A model generated the notes under the pieces. The model did not search any database. It was not told the origin of the DNA and saw only the letters and a program-made list of their open reading frames with translations. From Sporomusaceae bacterium UBA1887 (GTDB lineage: Bacteria > Bacillota > Negativicutes > Sporomusales > DSM-15969), in assembly GCA_002337925.1 (NCBI GenBank), contig DDHB01000074.1:63898-71141 (forward strand): a stretch of 7,244 nucleotides of DNA, in the 5' to 3' direction. The translations under genes and the position numbers were made by a program. This document shows positions 6,686-7,244 of this stretch, in pieces. How positions within the stretch are numbered: the first letter of the stretch is position 1; each line of letters begins with the position of its first letter.

Positions 6686-6735
6686 AATTTATGACCAAAA
6701 GCAGCCGATAGAAAAAGGGTTAAATTAGTAAACAA

Positions 6736-6745
6736 AGGGAGTGAT
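6736..6745 (+). promoter_or_regulatory. Ribosome binding site of spoIVB
   Basis: AGGGAGTGAT resembles AGGAGGTGAT and ends 9 bases before ATG 6755 (13 from the GGGAG core, slightly long). ATG 6744 and GTG 6741 lie in another frame and stop after a few codons, and no other in-frame start exists upstream. Confidence 0.65.
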
Positions 6746-6754
6746 GGCAAAAAT

Positions 6755-7244
6755 ATGAAAGGCATTTGCCGGCGATCTATAGTAGGCCTATTCATTGCAT
6801 CTCTCATCGTTGCCTTTGCTTTTTCTCCTCAATTCCGTCATATTTATGGCCTTCCCCCGCATATGCGCGTAATTGAAGGTGAAACTGCATTGTTTACAGT
6901 CAACTTTCCGCTTACTGTTACCGTAAATGATGGAAAAAATGAAGCCGTTCGTCTGCAATCGCCTCTTTCCGTTTTTTCTCTTTCCCGACCCGTGTCTGTA
7001 GAATCAGTCAATCGTGGCACGGCTACGGTTGATTTTAAGCTGTTAGGATTAATACCGGTACGAACCGTTGAAGTGGATGTATTGCCATCACTTAAAATTG
7101 TTCCCGGTGGCCACTCGATTGGTGTGGTGCTTCATTCTCAAGGAGTCATCGTTGTTGGCATCTCTCCCGTATTGAACACAAAGGACCAATATGTCACTCC
7201 AGCCAAAGATAGCGGCATAGTAGTTGGCGATGTTATGCTTAGTA
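6755..7244 (+). CDS. spoIVB: SpoIVB peptidase, N-terminal 163 residues (3' truncated by window edge)
   Basis: SpoIVB is a serine peptidase (family S55) made in the forespore and secreted into the space between the two forespore membranes, where it cleaves SpoIVFA and so triggers SpoIVFB processing of pro-sigma-K in the mother cell. The frame is open from ATG 6755 to the window end. Residues 1-7 are basic (MKGICRR) and about 8-24 form a hydrophobic signal/anchor segment. A LPPHMRVIEGE block (33-43) and a beta-rich region follow, as in B. subtilis SpoIVB. The PDZ domain begins with LKIVPGGHSIGVVLHSQGV (113-131) and continues to PAKDSGIVVGDVML (149-162). The S55 catalytic residues lie in the C-terminal part, outside the window, so intactness cannot be judged. 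Location after recN, behind a terminator, is the conserved Firmicute arrangement, and spo0A is expected next. This gene is the clearest sign that the organism forms endospores. Confidence 0.94.
   Translation, partial: MKGICRRSIVGLFIASLIVAFAFSPQFRHIYGLPPHMRVIEGETALFTVNFPLTVTVNDGKNEAVRLQSPLSVFSLSRPVSVESVNRGTATVDFKLLGLIPVRTVEVDVLPSLKIVPGGHSIGVVLHSQGVIVVGISPVLNTKDQYVTPAKDSGIVVGDVMLS

Noticed and set aside
6685..6727. Inverted arms TAATTTA / TAAATTA upstream of spoIVB
   Set aside because: Seven A/T-only pairs with a loop of 29 bases are not stable and are expected in AT-rich DNA.
1..7244. A novel defence, mobile or secondary-metabolism system
   Set aside because: Every long + strand frame belongs to a recognised housekeeping or sporulation family in a conserved order, and no unexplained stretch longer than about 170 bases remains.

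Overview
This window is a compact, single-direction stretch of a bacterial chromosome. All eight genes read on the + strand, and apart from one gap of 168 bases (6587-6754) the spaces between them are at most about 45 bases, with two pairs overlapping. The order is: C-terminal part of a DUF212/YuiD-like membrane protein, dxs, tlyA, nadK, mnmM (ytqB), argR, recN, terminator, then the 5' part of spoIVB, which runs off the right edge.

The organism is very probably an endospore-forming Firmicute (Bacillota). The spoIVB gene, the AhrC-type ArgR, the YtqB-type methyltransferase and the dxs-tlyA-argR-recN-spoIVB order are all typical of that group. In Bacillus subtilis the order from memory is ispA-dxs-tlyA(yqxC)-argR(ahrC)-recN-spoIVB-spo0A. 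The DUF212 gene before dxs, the nadK and mnmM genes between tlyA and argR, and the moderately AT-rich composition suggest a clostridial or Negativicutes-type (Sporomusa/Pelosinus-like) genome, but I cannot prove the genus from the sequence alone.

Region by region: 1-2144 holds isoprenoid precursor synthesis (Dxs, first step of the MEP pathway) behind the tail of a small membrane protein. 2144-4418 holds two RNA methyltransferases (TlyA on rRNA, MnmM on the tRNA wobble uridine) flanking NAD kinase. 4390-6586 holds the arginine repressor and the SMC-like repair ATPase RecN. A strong intrinsic terminator (6566-6603) overlaps the last codons of recN and closes the housekeeping transcript. The gap 6604-6754 would then carry the separate promoter expected for the sporulation gene spoIVB. 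A candidate sigma-F/sigma-G-like promoter is seen there but is imperfect.

The genes share a transcript rather than a pathway. Their coupling is mechanical: TAATG overlap of dxs/tlyA, Shine-Dalgarno sites lying inside the end of the preceding gene, and a 29-base overlap of mnmM with argR. I re-assigned three starts (dxs to TTG 258, mnmM to ATG 3819, argR to GTG 4390) on ribosome-site placement and family alignment. I see no mobile element, CRISPR array, RNA gene, phage gene or obviously novel system. The points worth a second look are regulatory details.
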